Positions 1 to 8,352 of a DNA stretch of 35,274 nucleotides are shown in pieces. Positions within the stretch are counted from its first letter, which is position 1. Every line of letters begins with the position of its first letter. The stretch is taken from positions 1 through 35,274 of the IMG/VR virus record IMGVR_UViG_3300017735_000043; one strand, written 5' to 3'. This DNA is from a virus. Position numbers and translations under genes: made by a program. The notes under the pieces are model-generated. The model saw only the letters and a list, made by a program, of their open reading frames with translations, was not told where the DNA came from and did no database searches.

Positions 1-123
1 GCTAAGGCGGCGGCTAAACGGAAATACAAGGTCTACCCCTCAGCCTATGCAAATGCCTATGCCGCAAAGTGGTATAAGGATAAGGGCGGCAAGTGGGGCG
101 GCTCAGATAATCGCGTGAGGAAA
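1..123. repeat. Terminal direct repeat, left copy (genome closure)
   Basis: Bases 1-123 are identical to 35152-35274. The repeat lies inside one small gene, which becomes complete when the two ends are joined. This is what an assembler produces from a circular or circularly permuted molecule. A true short direct terminal repeat would also fit, but such repeats usually lie between genes. Confidence 0.97.
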
Positions 124-129
124 GCGTAA
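1..129 (+). CDS. Small basic KVYPSAYANAYAAKWYKDKGG protein, 3' part (cut by junction)
   Basis: This is the C-terminal part of a protein that starts at a GTG at 35110 on the other end of the window; reading frame and sequence are continuous across the 123-bp overlap. Joined, it gives about 56 residues, rich in Lys and Ala. The core KVYPSAYANAYAAKWYKDKG is a pattern I recognise from many marine phage and giant-virus small proteins of unknown role. Its TAA overlaps the ATG of the next gene (TAATG), so the two are probably translationally coupled. Function unknown; binding of nucleic acid is only a guess from the charge. Confidence 0.8.
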   Translation, partial: AKAAAKRKYKVYPSAYANAYAAKWYKDKGGKWGGSDNRVRKA

Positions 130-353
130 TGCCAGCACAAGCAGGTCTCGGCAAATGGTTCGGGGAGAAGTGGGTTGACGTAAAGACGGGTGAGCCATGT
201 GGTCGCAAGTCTGCAAAAAATTCAAAGCGCAAATACCCAGCCTGTCGGCCTGCAAGTGTGGCGGGCAAGATATCTAAAAAGGAAGCATCCAAGAAAACAG
301 GCTCCAAGCGGGTCAAGTGGTCCACGACTGCCAGCGGCAGAAAGCGTAAATAA
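129..353 (+). CDS. Small basic Cys-containing phage protein (GLGKWFGEKWVDVKTGEPCGR type)
   Basis: A 74-residue, strongly basic protein. The N-terminal block KWFGEKWVDVKTGEPCGR and the following KRKYPACRP are characteristic of a small protein family common in marine phages and some large algal viruses, with no established function. Two cysteines about 20 residues apart could bind metal, but no full zinc motif is visible. The start is fixed by the TAATG overlap with the gene before it, and its own TAA overlaps the next ATG. It belongs to a run of tiny basic genes that precedes the portal gene once the circle is closed. Confidence 0.8.
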   Translation: MPAQAGLGKWFGEKWVDVKTGEPCGRKSAKNSKRKYPACRPASVAGKISKKEASKKTGSKRVKWSTTASGRKRK

Positions 354-2368
354 TGGCGGTTCTCTATGATGACCTCCCTCCTGCCCAGCAAAAGGCGAGA
401 GACGAAGAACTAAAGACAGGCTTGCTTGATTTTGGTCGTGGCGCGTCATATTTCCCGTTTGACGCTATTGGCGGCCCCGTGGACATTGTGAATGAGGGCC
501 TTGGTCTTTTAGGCATGAAAAGCGAAAAGCCTTTTATGGGCTCTGACTTTTTAATTGATGCTTATGCCAGCATTTTTCCTTTCGACAAGCCTACCAATAG
601 CAACGAAGAGCTTGCAGGAAGAATTGCGTCTGGATTTTTGTCACCTCAAGCAATTTCTAAGTCTTTGCTAAAGCTGAACATGAATGTCAGCAATCAAATA
701 AATGCTGTAAGAGACGCAAAAAAACTGCGTTCTGAAAACACCCCAGAGGCAAACCAGATGGCGGCGGTGGCAGAGGCAGAGGCTTCTCCACTTGTTGCCG
801 CTCTAAAAAGGATTGATGATGCCGGACAAAAGCCAGTATTCAACGTCACAGACGATGGAACATATCTCACCGTTAAGCCCGTCTCAGTTAATGAATCCAG
901 AGCCGCAGAAGTGGTCAGCAAAGCGAGAGCAAAAAATGCAGGAGCTAAAGGCGCAGATGATACAATCTCTCCAATTACAAAAAAAGAGATAGACCTAATA
1001 ATATCTGACCCAGACCTTAATGATGCATACCAAGTTGCAAACAGAATATCTATGGAAACAAACGGCGTTCCGTATGACCTAAACCTTGTTATGACAGAAG
1101 CTGGCACAGACAGAGTTGCCTCTTTGTCTAAGCAGGCGGCAATAGGCAGAGCGTTTAGCCTAGCCGCGCAAGGTTCGCCAGAATACAAATCGTCTGTTTT
1201 TTCTGCTTATGGAGAAAAATATCCGTCACTGATGGAAGCTGTTAAAGCTAAAGATTATGATGATTTGGTAGAAAAATCATATAGGCAGTTAGGCGCAGAA
1301 ACACAGCTTCAGTTCAACAGCCTACCTATACAAACTACATATCATAGCGGTGATTTGGATTATGTTACTTCCACGGGGGGCACTAACTCTATAGGCATGC
1401 TTAGGGATGTTATACAAAATCAAAACTTAAATGTTTTTAGAGGCGGGGACCCTCACGACTTTCTTAACAAAATTGACCCTGAAACTGGCCTAAACATGAA
1501 TGAGCAGTTTCGAGCCGTTCACGATTACTTCGGTCACGGGCCTAGAGGTAGCAAGTTTGATGCGGCGGGCGAGGAGATGGCCTATGGGTCTCACTCGCAA
1601 ATGTTTTCGCCTTTGGCGCGTATGGCTATGGCGGCAGAAACGAGAGGCCAAAATAGCTTAGTTAATTTTAGCCCGTTAAACGTATCTTTAGAGAAAAAGA
1701 TAAACGACCTGACCAGTCAGATACCACTTGCAAAAACAGATGCCGAGAAAGCTGAGATAAGCAGGCAAATATCTGAACTGCAAATGCAACGCCAATATGC
1801 TCCCCAAAGGTCTGTTTTACTGCCGCCTGAAATGCTAGAGGCATCTTTTCAGGGCGGTATGCCGTCTTACTTAAAAGACGCGAATGTTCCGTTAGCTGGA
1901 ACGACTATGCCGGAAATGTCTATATTCCATGCCAGCCCAAAGAGGGGGCTTTTAGAAATTGACCCTTCATATGTTGGCTCAAGGATGACTGCCGAGAATT
2001 ATGGCTCTGGGGAAGCGTTCAGAATATCGTCTTACAATAGGCCGGACCGCTCTTATTTCTTTCAAGACGAATATAGCGTAGGAGACCCAGCAACAAAAGG
2101 AGACCCTTTTGTTTATCAAGGCACTGGCGCTAATGTGTATGATGCGATAGAGGACCCTGCCGGATTACTTGATTTGGCAAGATTCAAAAGAGCAGAAGCG
2201 AAGCGTCAAAGCAAATATGGAAATGTAGACGAAGGGTTGTTTGCTAAAGACTTTGAACAGGCTATAAAAGACTACGGCTATTCTGGGTATTCTGCGCCAT
2301 TTGGAAATGATACAAGGGCCGTCCAAATGTTTTACCCAACTCAGGTGAGAGGAATATTAGATGATTAA
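353..2368 (+). CDS. Large polyvalent-type phage protein with ADP-ribosyltransferase-like C-terminus
   Basis: A 671-residue protein of several modules. Residues 10-100 are a Gly/Pro-rich stretch (FPFDAIGGPVDIVNEGLGLLG) typical of injected virion proteins. Around residues 340-440 is a conserved-looking block with FRAVHDYFGHGPRG and AAETRGQNSLVNF, which I associate with large polyvalent phage proteins. Residues 446-480 look like a short coiled coil. From about 522 the pattern FHASPKRGLLEID, then SYFF and a late DYGYSGYS, resembles ART-type domains of polyvalent proteins. The ART call is weak because the catalytic triad cannot be assigned by eye. It is richer in ATA and AGA codons than the portal gene. 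It is likely packaged and ejected into the host, or modifies host proteins; this is inference. Confidence 0.6.
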   Translation: MAVLYDDLPPAQQKARDEELKTGLLDFGRGASYFPFDAIGGPVDIVNEGLGLLGMKSEKPFMGSDFLIDAYASIFPFDKPTNSNEELAGRIASGFLSPQAISKSLLKLNMNVSNQINAVRDAKKLRSENTPEANQMAAVAEAEASPLVAALKRIDDAGQKPVFNVTDDGTYLTVKPVSVNESRAAEVVSKARAKNAGAKGADDTISPITKKEIDLIISDPDLNDAYQVANRISMETNGVPYDLNLVMTEAGTDRVASLSKQAAIGRAFSLAAQGSPEYKSSVFSAYGEKYPSLMEAVKAKDYDDLVEKSYRQLGAETQLQFNSLPIQTTYHSGDLDYVTSTGGTNSIGMLRDVIQNQNLNVFRGGDPHDFLNKIDPETGLNMNEQFRAVHDYFGHGPRGSKFDAAGEEMAYGSHSQMFSPLARMAMAAETRGQNSLVNFSPLNVSLEKKINDLTSQIPLAKTDAEKAEISRQISELQMQRQYAPQRSVLLPPEMLEASFQGGMPSYLKDANVPLAGTTMPEMSIFHASPKRGLLEIDPSYVGSRMTAENYGSGEAFRISSYNRPDRSYFFQDEYSVGDPATKGDPFVYQGTGANVYDAIEDPAGLLDLARFKRAEAKRQSKYGNVDEGLFAKDFEQAIKDYGYSGYSAPFGNDTRAVQMFYPTQVRGILDD

Positions 2369-2603
2369 GAACGGGCATTTTTGTTATTTGCCAACAAACA
2401 AACTTTGTGAGCTTTCCGAAAGATTGACGCAAGACTTTTTCCCGTCGGACTTTGATGATGTGATAAGGCAAGAAATAGTCACATACAAAAAGAACGAATT
2501 TGGCATGAAGAAAACAACATTCACTAGGCATTTTTACTCTGATGGCTCACATGAGGACCAAACTTCCTCAGAGGTATTTGTCATCGACAGAAAGGCAAGC
2601 TAA
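2361..2603 (+). CDS. Hypothetical 80-aa phage protein
   Basis: An 80-residue protein starting inside the last codons of the polyvalent gene (8-base overlap) and ending in TAATG with the next gene, so it is part of the tightly packed late operon. It contains FYSDGSHEDQTSSEVFVIDRK near the C-terminus, suggesting a small beta-rich fold. There is no transmembrane segment and no metal motif. I do not recognise the family. Confidence 0.7.
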   Translation: MIKNGHFCYLPTNKLCELSERLTQDFFPSDFDDVIRQEIVTYKKNEFGMKKTTFTRHFYSDGSHEDQTSSEVFVIDRKAS

Positions 2604-2803
2604 TGCAAACCTGTACACACTGTCCATACCCAGACCGTTGCTCGTCGCAAGACCGTTGCATCGTGTTCAAAATCGGCGGCGAGGGCTATGAGCTTCCCGC
2701 ACCCGTTCCTCACCCCGTGATGACTTCATCCGGTATCGGCACCACAGCCAAAACAGCCATCAAGAAAAAGGTAAAGAAAAATGTACGGAAAAAAATCCAC
2801 TAA
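2603..2803 (+). CDS. Small Cys-rich protein with basic tail
   Basis: A 66-residue protein. Cysteines at residues 4, 7, 13 and 19 (CTHC, then PDRCSSQDRC) are compatible with one zinc site. The last 18 residues are almost all Lys, Arg and Thr (TAIKKKVKKNVRKK). A Cys cluster with a polybasic tail suggests nucleic acid contact, but the role is unknown. Its 3' end overlaps the next start by 23 bases. The motif resembles that at the C-terminal half of the product encoded at 2972-3184. Confidence 0.7.
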   Translation: MQTCTHCPYPDRCSSQDRCIVFKIGGEGYELPAPVPHPVMTSSGIGTTAKTAIKKKVKKNVRKKIH

Positions 2804-2972
2804 GGGCAAAGTCTCCATGCCTATGTCTCGCCCGCAAATGGGCAATAAGAACATGAACAATGAGGGCATGGGTCTTGATGAAACTGCGTTCATGGCAACG
2901 CCAACACCAAGGCCAGCGCGGAAGCCCAAGAAGGCCTATAACGGCTTTACCGGCAATTACTCGACCGACTAA
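2781..2972 (+). CDS. Hypothetical 63-aa basic Met-rich protein
   Basis: A 63-residue protein, low in complexity, rich in Met, Lys, Pro and Asn (MPMSRPQMGNKNMNNEGMG, then RPARKPKKAYNGFTGNY). It is probably disordered. It starts within the preceding gene and its TAA overlaps the next ATG. I see no domain. The position among small genes just upstream of the portal suggests a minor virion or DNA-associated protein; that is inference. Confidence 0.65.
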   Translation: MYGKKSTKGKVSMPMSRPQMGNKNMNNEGMGLDETAFMATPTPRPARKPKKAYNGFTGNYSTD

Positions 2973-3184
2973 TGCAGTACACCAGAGTGATGATGCGGCC
3001 CCGTCCCATGCGGCGGGCGGAGCCGGTAAAAGTCGAGGCGGTGGAACCAATCGCTAAAATAGATTATAAACGGTGTAAGGGCTGTGTCTCTCGCAAGTTA
3101 TGCGATGATGCCGTTGCCTGCATGTACGGACCATCAGCCCCGAAAAAAGGAAAAAAGCGGAATGGACGAGTATCAGCTAAATAG
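2972..3184 (+). CDS. Small Cys-containing basic protein
   Basis: A 70-residue protein with an Arg/Met-rich start (MMRPRPMRR) and a CKGCVSRKLCDDAVAC cluster at residues 35-50 that could hold one zinc. The C-terminus is basic (KKGKKRNGR). It overlaps the portal start at 3162 by 23 bases; the portal ribosome binding site (AAAGGA) lies inside this gene, so expression is probably coupled. Function unknown. Confidence 0.7.
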   Translation: MQYTRVMMRPRPMRRAEPVKVEAVEPIAKIDYKRCKGCVSRKLCDDAVACMYGPSAPKKGKKRNGRVSAK

Positions 3185-5231
3185 CATTGTATCGAGCGAG
3201 ATACGAGAGAGCCTGAACCACTTTGATAGCGAGTACAGCCAAGAGCGTATTCGTGCCTTAGATTTCTATTTGGGCGAACCTATGGGCAATGAAGTTGAGG
3301 GCCGTTCACAGGTCATATCAACTGAGGTCAGCGATACCATCGAAGCAATCATGCCAAACCTTATGAGGGTTTTCACAAGCAATGATAAGTATGTGCGTTT
3401 TAATGCTAGAACGGCGGAGGATGTGGACCGTGCCGAGCAAATTTCTGACTACTGTAATTACATCATTAACCACCAAAATGACGGGTACAAGGTTCTTTAT
3501 AATTGGTTTAAGGACGCGCTACTATTTAGGCTTGGTGTCGTTAAGTATCACTTTGAAGAAACTGAATCTGTCACTGAAGAAGAATATGAAGGCCTTAATG
3601 AAACGGAACTAGCCGCTTTATTAGCAAACCCGAATATTGAGGTTGTAGGCTCCATCGAGACATTTGAGCAGGAGGCCATGATTGACGAGGCCACTGGCAT
3701 GATGATGGAATCGCCAGCAACATACGACCTCACGGTAAAGGTAAAAGAGACCGGCGGTAAGATTAAGATTCAGAACATCCCGCCAGAAGAGTTTCTCGTA
3801 AATCGCAGAGCCACCTCATTAGAGGACGCGCACTTCGTTGCTCACCGGACAACAATGACTGTCAGCGACCTTGTAGCAATGGGCTATGACCGCGACGTTG
3901 TTGAGAAGCATGCTGGTTACTCTGACCTCGATGTTGACGAGGAGCGCACAACACGCTTTCAAGACCTTGAGGCAAGCACAGGCATTGACCCAGCCGACCC
4001 AACACTGGCTGAGGTTGTCTATTACGAATGCATAATGAAAGTCGATTATGACGACGACGGCATTGCTGAAATGCGCCGAATTTGCGCTATCGGTGAAGCT
4101 GGCACAGAAATCCTGCACAATGAGCCATTCGACCATATTCCGTTTGCCGTTGTCAGCCCCATCCTTATGCCGCACCGCCTGATTGGTCGCTCCATCTATG
4201 ACATGACCGAAGATTTGCAGGTCATCAAATCAACATTGCTTCGGCAGTATTTGGACAGCGTTTATAGCTCCACATTGCCGCGCATGGGTGTTGTCGAGGG
4301 CATGGTAAATATTGATGACGTACTGGACGGGACCGCTGGCGGTGTCATCCGTATGCGTCAGGCCGGTGCTATTCAGCCTATTATGGGCAATGCTGTGGGC
4401 GGTGAAGTTCGCCCGCTAATGGACTACATCGACCAAATAAAGGAACAGCGCACGGGCATGTCTAAAGCCTCTCAGGGGCTGGACGCTAATGCACTGCAAT
4501 CCACAACAGCTAGTGCCATCAGCGCAACTGTACGAGGCGCACAGGTAAAGCTAGAGAGCTATGCCCGCACAATGGCAGAGACTGGCGTTAAGGATTTGTT
4601 CAAGGGCATTTTGCACCTTGTAACGAAATACGATAACAAGCCGAAGATTGTTAGACTGCGGAATGAGTTCGTCCCAATAGACCCGCGTGAGTGGACTGAC
4701 CAGTACGACGTTGTTGTGCAGGTTGGTTTGGGCACTGCCGACGATGAGCAGAAGATTGCGTTCCTGACGCAGATTGCTTCCAAGCAGGAGCAGATACTAA
4801 TGCAGATGGGCCCAGACAATCCCGTGGTTACGATGGAGCAATATGTCAACACGCTCCGTAGCATTGCCGAGATTGGCGGCTTCAAGGACGCTGACCAATT
4901 CTTCAACAACAGCCAGCAAATTCAGATGATGAAGATGCAACAGGCACAGCAAGCCCAACAGCAACAGGGCCAGACACCAGAGCAACAACAAATGGCTCAG
5001 GTGCTACAGCTTGAACAGCAAAAGGCGGCGGCAGATATCCAGATTGCCCAGCAAAAGGCTGAGGCTGATATCGCTCTGAAGCGTGAGAAGATGCAGGCAG
5101 ATATCCAGATGGAACGCGAAAAAATGCAGATGGAGTTGGACATGCGCCGTCAGGAGCTAGAGGCCGAGGCACAGTTGCGGGCTCTCAAAGCCGTAACTGA
5201 TTCTGACATTTCAACGAACTTACCGAGGTAG
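3162..5231 (+). CDS. Portal protein (P22-like head-to-tail connector)
   Basis: A 689-residue protein forming the dodecameric DNA gate at one capsid vertex, to which terminase and tail attach. The start at 3162 (MDEYQLNSIV) is preferred over upstream codons because AAAGGA lies a short distance ahead. It opens with helical segments (RIRALDFYLGEPMGNEVEGR) and RSQVISTEVSDTIEAIMPNL, typical of P22-type portals. The last 80 residues are a long Gln/Glu/Lys-rich coiled coil with repeated ADIQIAQQKAEAD-like heptads, as in the barrel or tail region of this family. The gene is followed after 5 bases by the next structural gene. The family and length fit well. Confidence 0.9.
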   Translation: MDEYQLNSIVSSEIRESLNHFDSEYSQERIRALDFYLGEPMGNEVEGRSQVISTEVSDTIEAIMPNLMRVFTSNDKYVRFNARTAEDVDRAEQISDYCNYIINHQNDGYKVLYNWFKDALLFRLGVVKYHFEETESVTEEEYEGLNETELAALLANPNIEVVGSIETFEQEAMIDEATGMMMESPATYDLTVKVKETGGKIKIQNIPPEEFLVNRRATSLEDAHFVAHRTTMTVSDLVAMGYDRDVVEKHAGYSDLDVDEERTTRFQDLEASTGIDPADPTLAEVVYYECIMKVDYDDDGIAEMRRICAIGEAGTEILHNEPFDHIPFAVVSPILMPHRLIGRSIYDMTEDLQVIKSTLLRQYLDSVYSSTLPRMGVVEGMVNIDDVLDGTAGGVIRMRQAGAIQPIMGNAVGGEVRPLMDYIDQIKEQRTGMSKASQGLDANALQSTTASAISATVRGAQVKLESYARTMAETGVKDLFKGILHLVTKYDNKPKIVRLRNEFVPIDPREWTDQYDVVVQVGLGTADDEQKIAFLTQIASKQEQILMQMGPDNPVVTMEQYVNTLRSIAEIGGFKDADQFFNNSQQIQMMKMQQAQQAQQQQGQTPEQQQMAQVLQLEQQKAAADIQIAQQKAEADIALKREKMQADIQMEREKMQMELDMRRQELEAEAQLRALKAVTDSDISTNLPR

Positions 5232-5236
5232 ATGAT

Positions 5237-6040
5237 ATGAGTTTTGGCGGCGGAACAACAAGTGATGTAGGCGACCCACGGTCAGGCGAAGCAAGTCTTG
5301 GAGGCACTCGCAGTACAGCGGGCGCGGCCTCAGATATGGGGATTACGGTAGGCGCGCTTCAAGATATTATGTCGGGCGGTGACGGCGGAGATGGCGGCGG
5401 TGACGCCCCGCAACAGCGTAGAGCGGTAGACGTAGCGCAACAGAAGGCTATTGCAGACCTTCAGGTTGCCACCCGTCAAGCCCAGGAGATGAGAGATGCA
5501 CGAGCTTTACTGGCTGGCGTTAAGGACCTAGAACAGCGACAGGCCGCAGATGCTATTATGGGCATGCCAGCTTACATGAACGCTATTAGCCAGTTTAATC
5601 TCAGCAATATCGCTAAACAAATAGCTCAGGGCGGCAGACCTGTTTATAACAATGCCGGTCAGATTATGGGCGTTATGGGCAAGGGTTTGCTTGGCGGTAC
5701 TGCTTACACAGGCCGCCCAGACTTTGACCCTAACCGTACTGAAGAGGGCGGAGACCAGCCTGACGCGCCTCGCTATCCGTATCCTATGACTGCCGAAGAG
5801 GAGGCAGAGGAAGAATATCAGTCCAGCATTCCGACGGATTACATCAGGCCGGAAGATGGGTTCTATCCCGAGACCGGAGCCTATGCCCGCATGGGTCTAC
5901 TGGATACCATGCCTGACAATCTTTTAGGTTACATGCCAGACTTTGCAGACAGGAACAGAGCGTTTAGGATGCAGTCAGCGACAAGGCCAGAATATTTTCA
6001 AGACCCGTATAATTTGAGAGGATACAGTTTGCTGTCATGA
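5237..6040 (+). CDS. Hypothetical structural protein, Gly-rich
   Basis: A 267-residue protein between portal and scaffold. The first 60 residues are Gly/Ser/Ala-rich and disordered-looking (SGGDGGDGGGD), residues 62-105 are helical with Gln and Ala, and the C-terminal half is acidic and aromatic (TAEEEAEEEYQ; YMPDFADRNRAF). No enzyme motif is visible. The ATG follows GAGGTAG and the 3' end overlaps the next gene by ATGA. A virion or assembly protein is likely from position, but I do not recognise the family. Confidence 0.7.
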   Translation: MSFGGGTTSDVGDPRSGEASLGGTRSTAGAASDMGITVGALQDIMSGGDGGDGGGDAPQQRRAVDVAQQKAIADLQVATRQAQEMRDARALLAGVKDLEQRQAADAIMGMPAYMNAISQFNLSNIAKQIAQGGRPVYNNAGQIMGVMGKGLLGGTAYTGRPDFDPNRTEEGGDQPDAPRYPYPMTAEEEAEEEYQSSIPTDYIRPEDGFYPETGAYARMGLLDTMPDNLLGYMPDFADRNRAFRMQSATRPEYFQDPYNLRGYSLLS

Positions 6041-6324
6041 ATGAGGGAAAAGCAAGGGAGCTAGTGGACCGTGGCGAAAAGGCGGCGGCCCTAATGAGGA
6101 ACGAAATTCTTGAGGAGGCTTTTACCAGCCTTGAGACTGAGTTTATACAGGCGTGGAAGCAAAGTTCTGTGGATGATTCACAAAACCGTGAACGCTTGTA
6201 TATGTTGTGTCAGAACTTATCTGCCGTCAAAGGCTACATCGAAAATGTGGTCTCGTCGGGTAAGCTGGCGAAATCGCAACTAGATGAGTTGCATAACCGC
6301 GTAAAATTTGAGAAAAGGAAGTAG
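6037..6324 (+). CDS. Small helical protein, hypothetical
   Basis: A 95-residue protein predicted mostly alpha-helical from its heptad-like leucines (LEEAFTSLETEFIQAWKQ; LCQNLSAVKGYIENVV). It starts by ATGA overlap with the gene before and ends 5 bases before the scaffold start. Similar short helical genes commonly sit just ahead of phage scaffolding genes, so it may assist head assembly. No motif supports a more exact role. Confidence 0.7.
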   Translation: MNEGKARELVDRGEKAAALMRNEILEEAFTSLETEFIQAWKQSSVDDSQNRERLYMLCQNLSAVKGYIENVVSSGKLAKSQLDELHNRVKFEKRK

Positions 6325-6329
6325 AAGCA

Positions 6330-7334
6330 ATGTCCGACAACTCTGAGCAGAACGGAACGCTTTCAATGTCAGAAGCAATGAGCCTTTTAGAAACACCCCC
6401 CGTAGAGGACAAGGTAGACGAAGGGCGGCTAGAGGAAACACCTGAAGTTCAGGTCGAAGCCTCGGCACCGGAAACTGAAGCTGAAGATGAAGAGGCCTAT
6501 GAGGTCGAAGCATCTGAGGATGATGATGAAGGTGAGTACGAATTAGAAGAGAGCGACGAAGAAGAAGTCGAAGAGCAACCCGAAATGTACACTGTCAAAG
6601 TTGACGGTGAAGAGTTCGAGGTCACGCAGGACGAACTTCTAAGCGGTTACTCTCGGACAAAGTCGTTCACAAAGCGTAGCATGGAACTCGCCGAGCAACG
6701 CAAAGCCTTTGAACAAGAGGCCGAGCAAGTGAAGCAAATGAGGGATATGTACGCACAGCAACTTGAACAAGTTCAAGGGCAACTCCAACAGGCAATCCCT
6801 GAACAGGAACCTGATTGGGCGGCACTAGCCAAGGAGTATCCGGCTGAGGATTTGATTGTTTATAAGGCCCAACTAGACCAGCAAAAAGAACAGGCTCGTC
6901 ACGTTGAAGCTGAAAGACAACGCATTCAGCAGGAGCAAGCGCAAGAGCAACAGGTCTTTAGACAGAAGCACTTGGAAGCTCAACGAGGTGAGATGCTTGA
7001 ACGCATTCCGTCTTGGTCCAATGAGGACACACGCAATACCGAGCGTCAGGAAGTTATCAAGTACGCTCAGTCTCGCGGGTTTTCTCAGGAAGAGGTATCA
7101 CAGGCATCTGATGCCCGTGCTATCGAATTGCTTTATAAGGCGTGGCAGTGGGACAACCTTCAGAAGAAGACTCCCGCCGCGAAGAAAAAAGCAAAGAGCG
7201 CGCCTAAAATGGCTAAGGCAGGTCAGCCTAAGAGCAAGACACAAGTTGCAAGTCGTCAACGTAAGCAGGGGCTGGACCGTCTCAATAAAGAGCGTTCCGT
7301 TGATGCCGCTGTATCATACCTTATGGGTAATTAA
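6330..7334 (+). CDS. Capsid scaffolding protein
   Basis: A 334-residue protein. Residues 10-90 are strongly acidic (runs of Glu and Asp such as EESDEEEVEEQPE). A small conserved module follows (MYTVKVDGEEFEVTQDELLSGYSRTKSF), then a long Gln/Glu coiled coil (about 115-225) and a basic Lys/Ala tail. This order, directly before the capsid gene, is typical of phage scaffolds, which template procapsid assembly and then leave or are degraded. The start is supported by AGGAAG upstream. No protease domain is fused to it. Confidence 0.88.
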   Translation: MSDNSEQNGTLSMSEAMSLLETPPVEDKVDEGRLEETPEVQVEASAPETEAEDEEAYEVEASEDDDEGEYELEESDEEEVEEQPEMYTVKVDGEEFEVTQDELLSGYSRTKSFTKRSMELAEQRKAFEQEAEQVKQMRDMYAQQLEQVQGQLQQAIPEQEPDWAALAKEYPAEDLIVYKAQLDQQKEQARHVEAERQRIQQEQAQEQQVFRQKHLEAQRGEMLERIPSWSNEDTRNTERQEVIKYAQSRGFSQEEVSQASDARAIELLYKAWQWDNLQKKTPAAKKKAKSAPKMAKAGQPKSKTQVASRQRKQGLDRLNKERSVDAAVSYLMGN

Positions 7335-7351
7335 CTTTTAGGAGGCCAACA

Positions 7352-8302
7352 ATGGCTACTTTCACTACTGCTCTTGCAAAAGGTGAGCGTGAGCAACTCG
7401 CAGACGTAATCTATCGGATTGACCCCGATGAGACACCAATTTTTTCAGCACTGAAAAAAGAAACAAGCAACGGCATCTTTACTGAATGGCAAGTTCAGGA
7501 ATTGGCCGCCAGCGCTACTGATAACCATGCCAGTGAAGGAGCTGATGCCAGCTTCGGAACGCCAACAGCTACGGTTCGTTTTGGTAACTACCACCAGATT
7601 TCAGTGAAGTCTGTTGCGGTTTCTGGAACTCTCGATGTTGTGGACAAAGCAGGCCGTGACAAAGAACTAAATTACCAAAAGGTTTTAAAATCTTTGGAGC
7701 TACGCCGCGATATAGAACGGATGATTGGTGACACAGACGTAGCACGTTCAGCTTCTGAGCCACGCAAATCAGCGTCTCTCTCATGCTGGATTACAAACGG
7801 CTCCGTCGGTGCAACTGCCGGTGCGTTCGCAACAGGCGATGGAACAGACGCAGTGACAGGCGGTGATGACCGCGCTCTGACACTGGCTCTGATTGAAGAC
7901 GGCATGCAGGATGCATGGACAGACGGCGGCAACCCAAAGATGCTTGTTGCATCTGCGACTAACCGTGCAAACTTCTCTGACCTGTCAGCATCCGGCAACC
8001 TTGTGTCAAACGATGTGAACATGACTGCGGCTAAGGCGACAACATATGTCGGCTCAACTTCTGTCTTCCTCACAGACTTCGGCACATTGGATGTGGCTCC
8101 GTCTCGTCAGCTAGGAAATGACCGCATTTTCTTGATTGACCCAGACTTCGCCAGCCTTTGCACACTGAACGGACGTAATTTCGCTGAGAAAGAAATTGCG
8201 GCTACTGGTGATGCAGAGAAAACTCAGCTAATCACTGAATGGAGCCTCAAAATTACGGCCCCGAAAGCACATGCGATGATTTTAGACCTCAACGGTTCTT
8301 AA
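7352..8302 (+). CDS. Major capsid protein (SU10/DUF5309-like)
   Basis: A 316-residue protein that forms the icosahedral shell. The N-terminal block LAKGEREQLADVIYRIDPDETPIFSALKK and the EWQVQELAASATDNHASEGA region match the SU10-type major capsid family (DUF5309). Near the C-terminus, FLIDPDFASLCTLNGRNF followed by the end of the protein is also typical. A strong AGGAGG ribosome binding site lies 7 bases before the ATG, fitting very high expression, and a GC-rich stem-loop follows the stop codon. Confidence 0.93.
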   Translation: MATFTTALAKGEREQLADVIYRIDPDETPIFSALKKETSNGIFTEWQVQELAASATDNHASEGADASFGTPTATVRFGNYHQISVKSVAVSGTLDVVDKAGRDKELNYQKVLKSLELRRDIERMIGDTDVARSASEPRKSASLSCWITNGSVGATAGAFATGDGTDAVTGGDDRALTLALIEDGMQDAWTDGGNPKMLVASATNRANFSDLSASGNLVSNDVNMTAAKATTYVGSTSVFLTDFGTLDVAPSRQLGNDRIFLIDPDFASLCTLNGRNFAEKEIAATGDAEKTQLITEWSLKITAPKAHAMILDLNGS

Positions 8303-8309
8303 TATCATT

Positions 8310-8333
8310 GAGGGGGCGGGCAACTGCCCCCTC
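8310..8333 (+). terminator. Stem-loop after capsid gene
   Basis: GAGGGGGC at 8310-8317 pairs perfectly with GCCCCCTC at 8326-8333 around an 8-base loop. There is no T-run after it, so it is more likely a partial terminator or an mRNA-stabilising hairpin that raises capsid message than a full stop. The next gene has its own AGGAGG at 8342. Confidence 0.65.
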
Positions 8334-8352
8334 TACTCATCAGGAGGACAAT

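Noticed and set aside
1-129. True direct terminal repeat as in T7-like phages
   Set aside because: The repeat lies within a coding frame that continues smoothly across it, which fits assembly overlap of a circular map better. Coverage data would be needed to be certain.
694-1188. 164-codon open frame on the minus strand
   Set aside because: It lies wholly inside the polyvalent gene in antisense, has no ribosome binding site and shows repetitive Ser/Ala translation typical of a shadow frame.
3819-4175. 118-codon minus-strand frame in the portal gene
   Set aside because: Shadow of a strongly supported gene; no operon on that strand here.
4900-5180. Apparent DNA repeats (GCAGATATCCAGAT-like) at the end of the portal gene
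   Set aside because: They are explained by the heptad coiled coil of the portal C-terminus and are not exact or regularly spaced.
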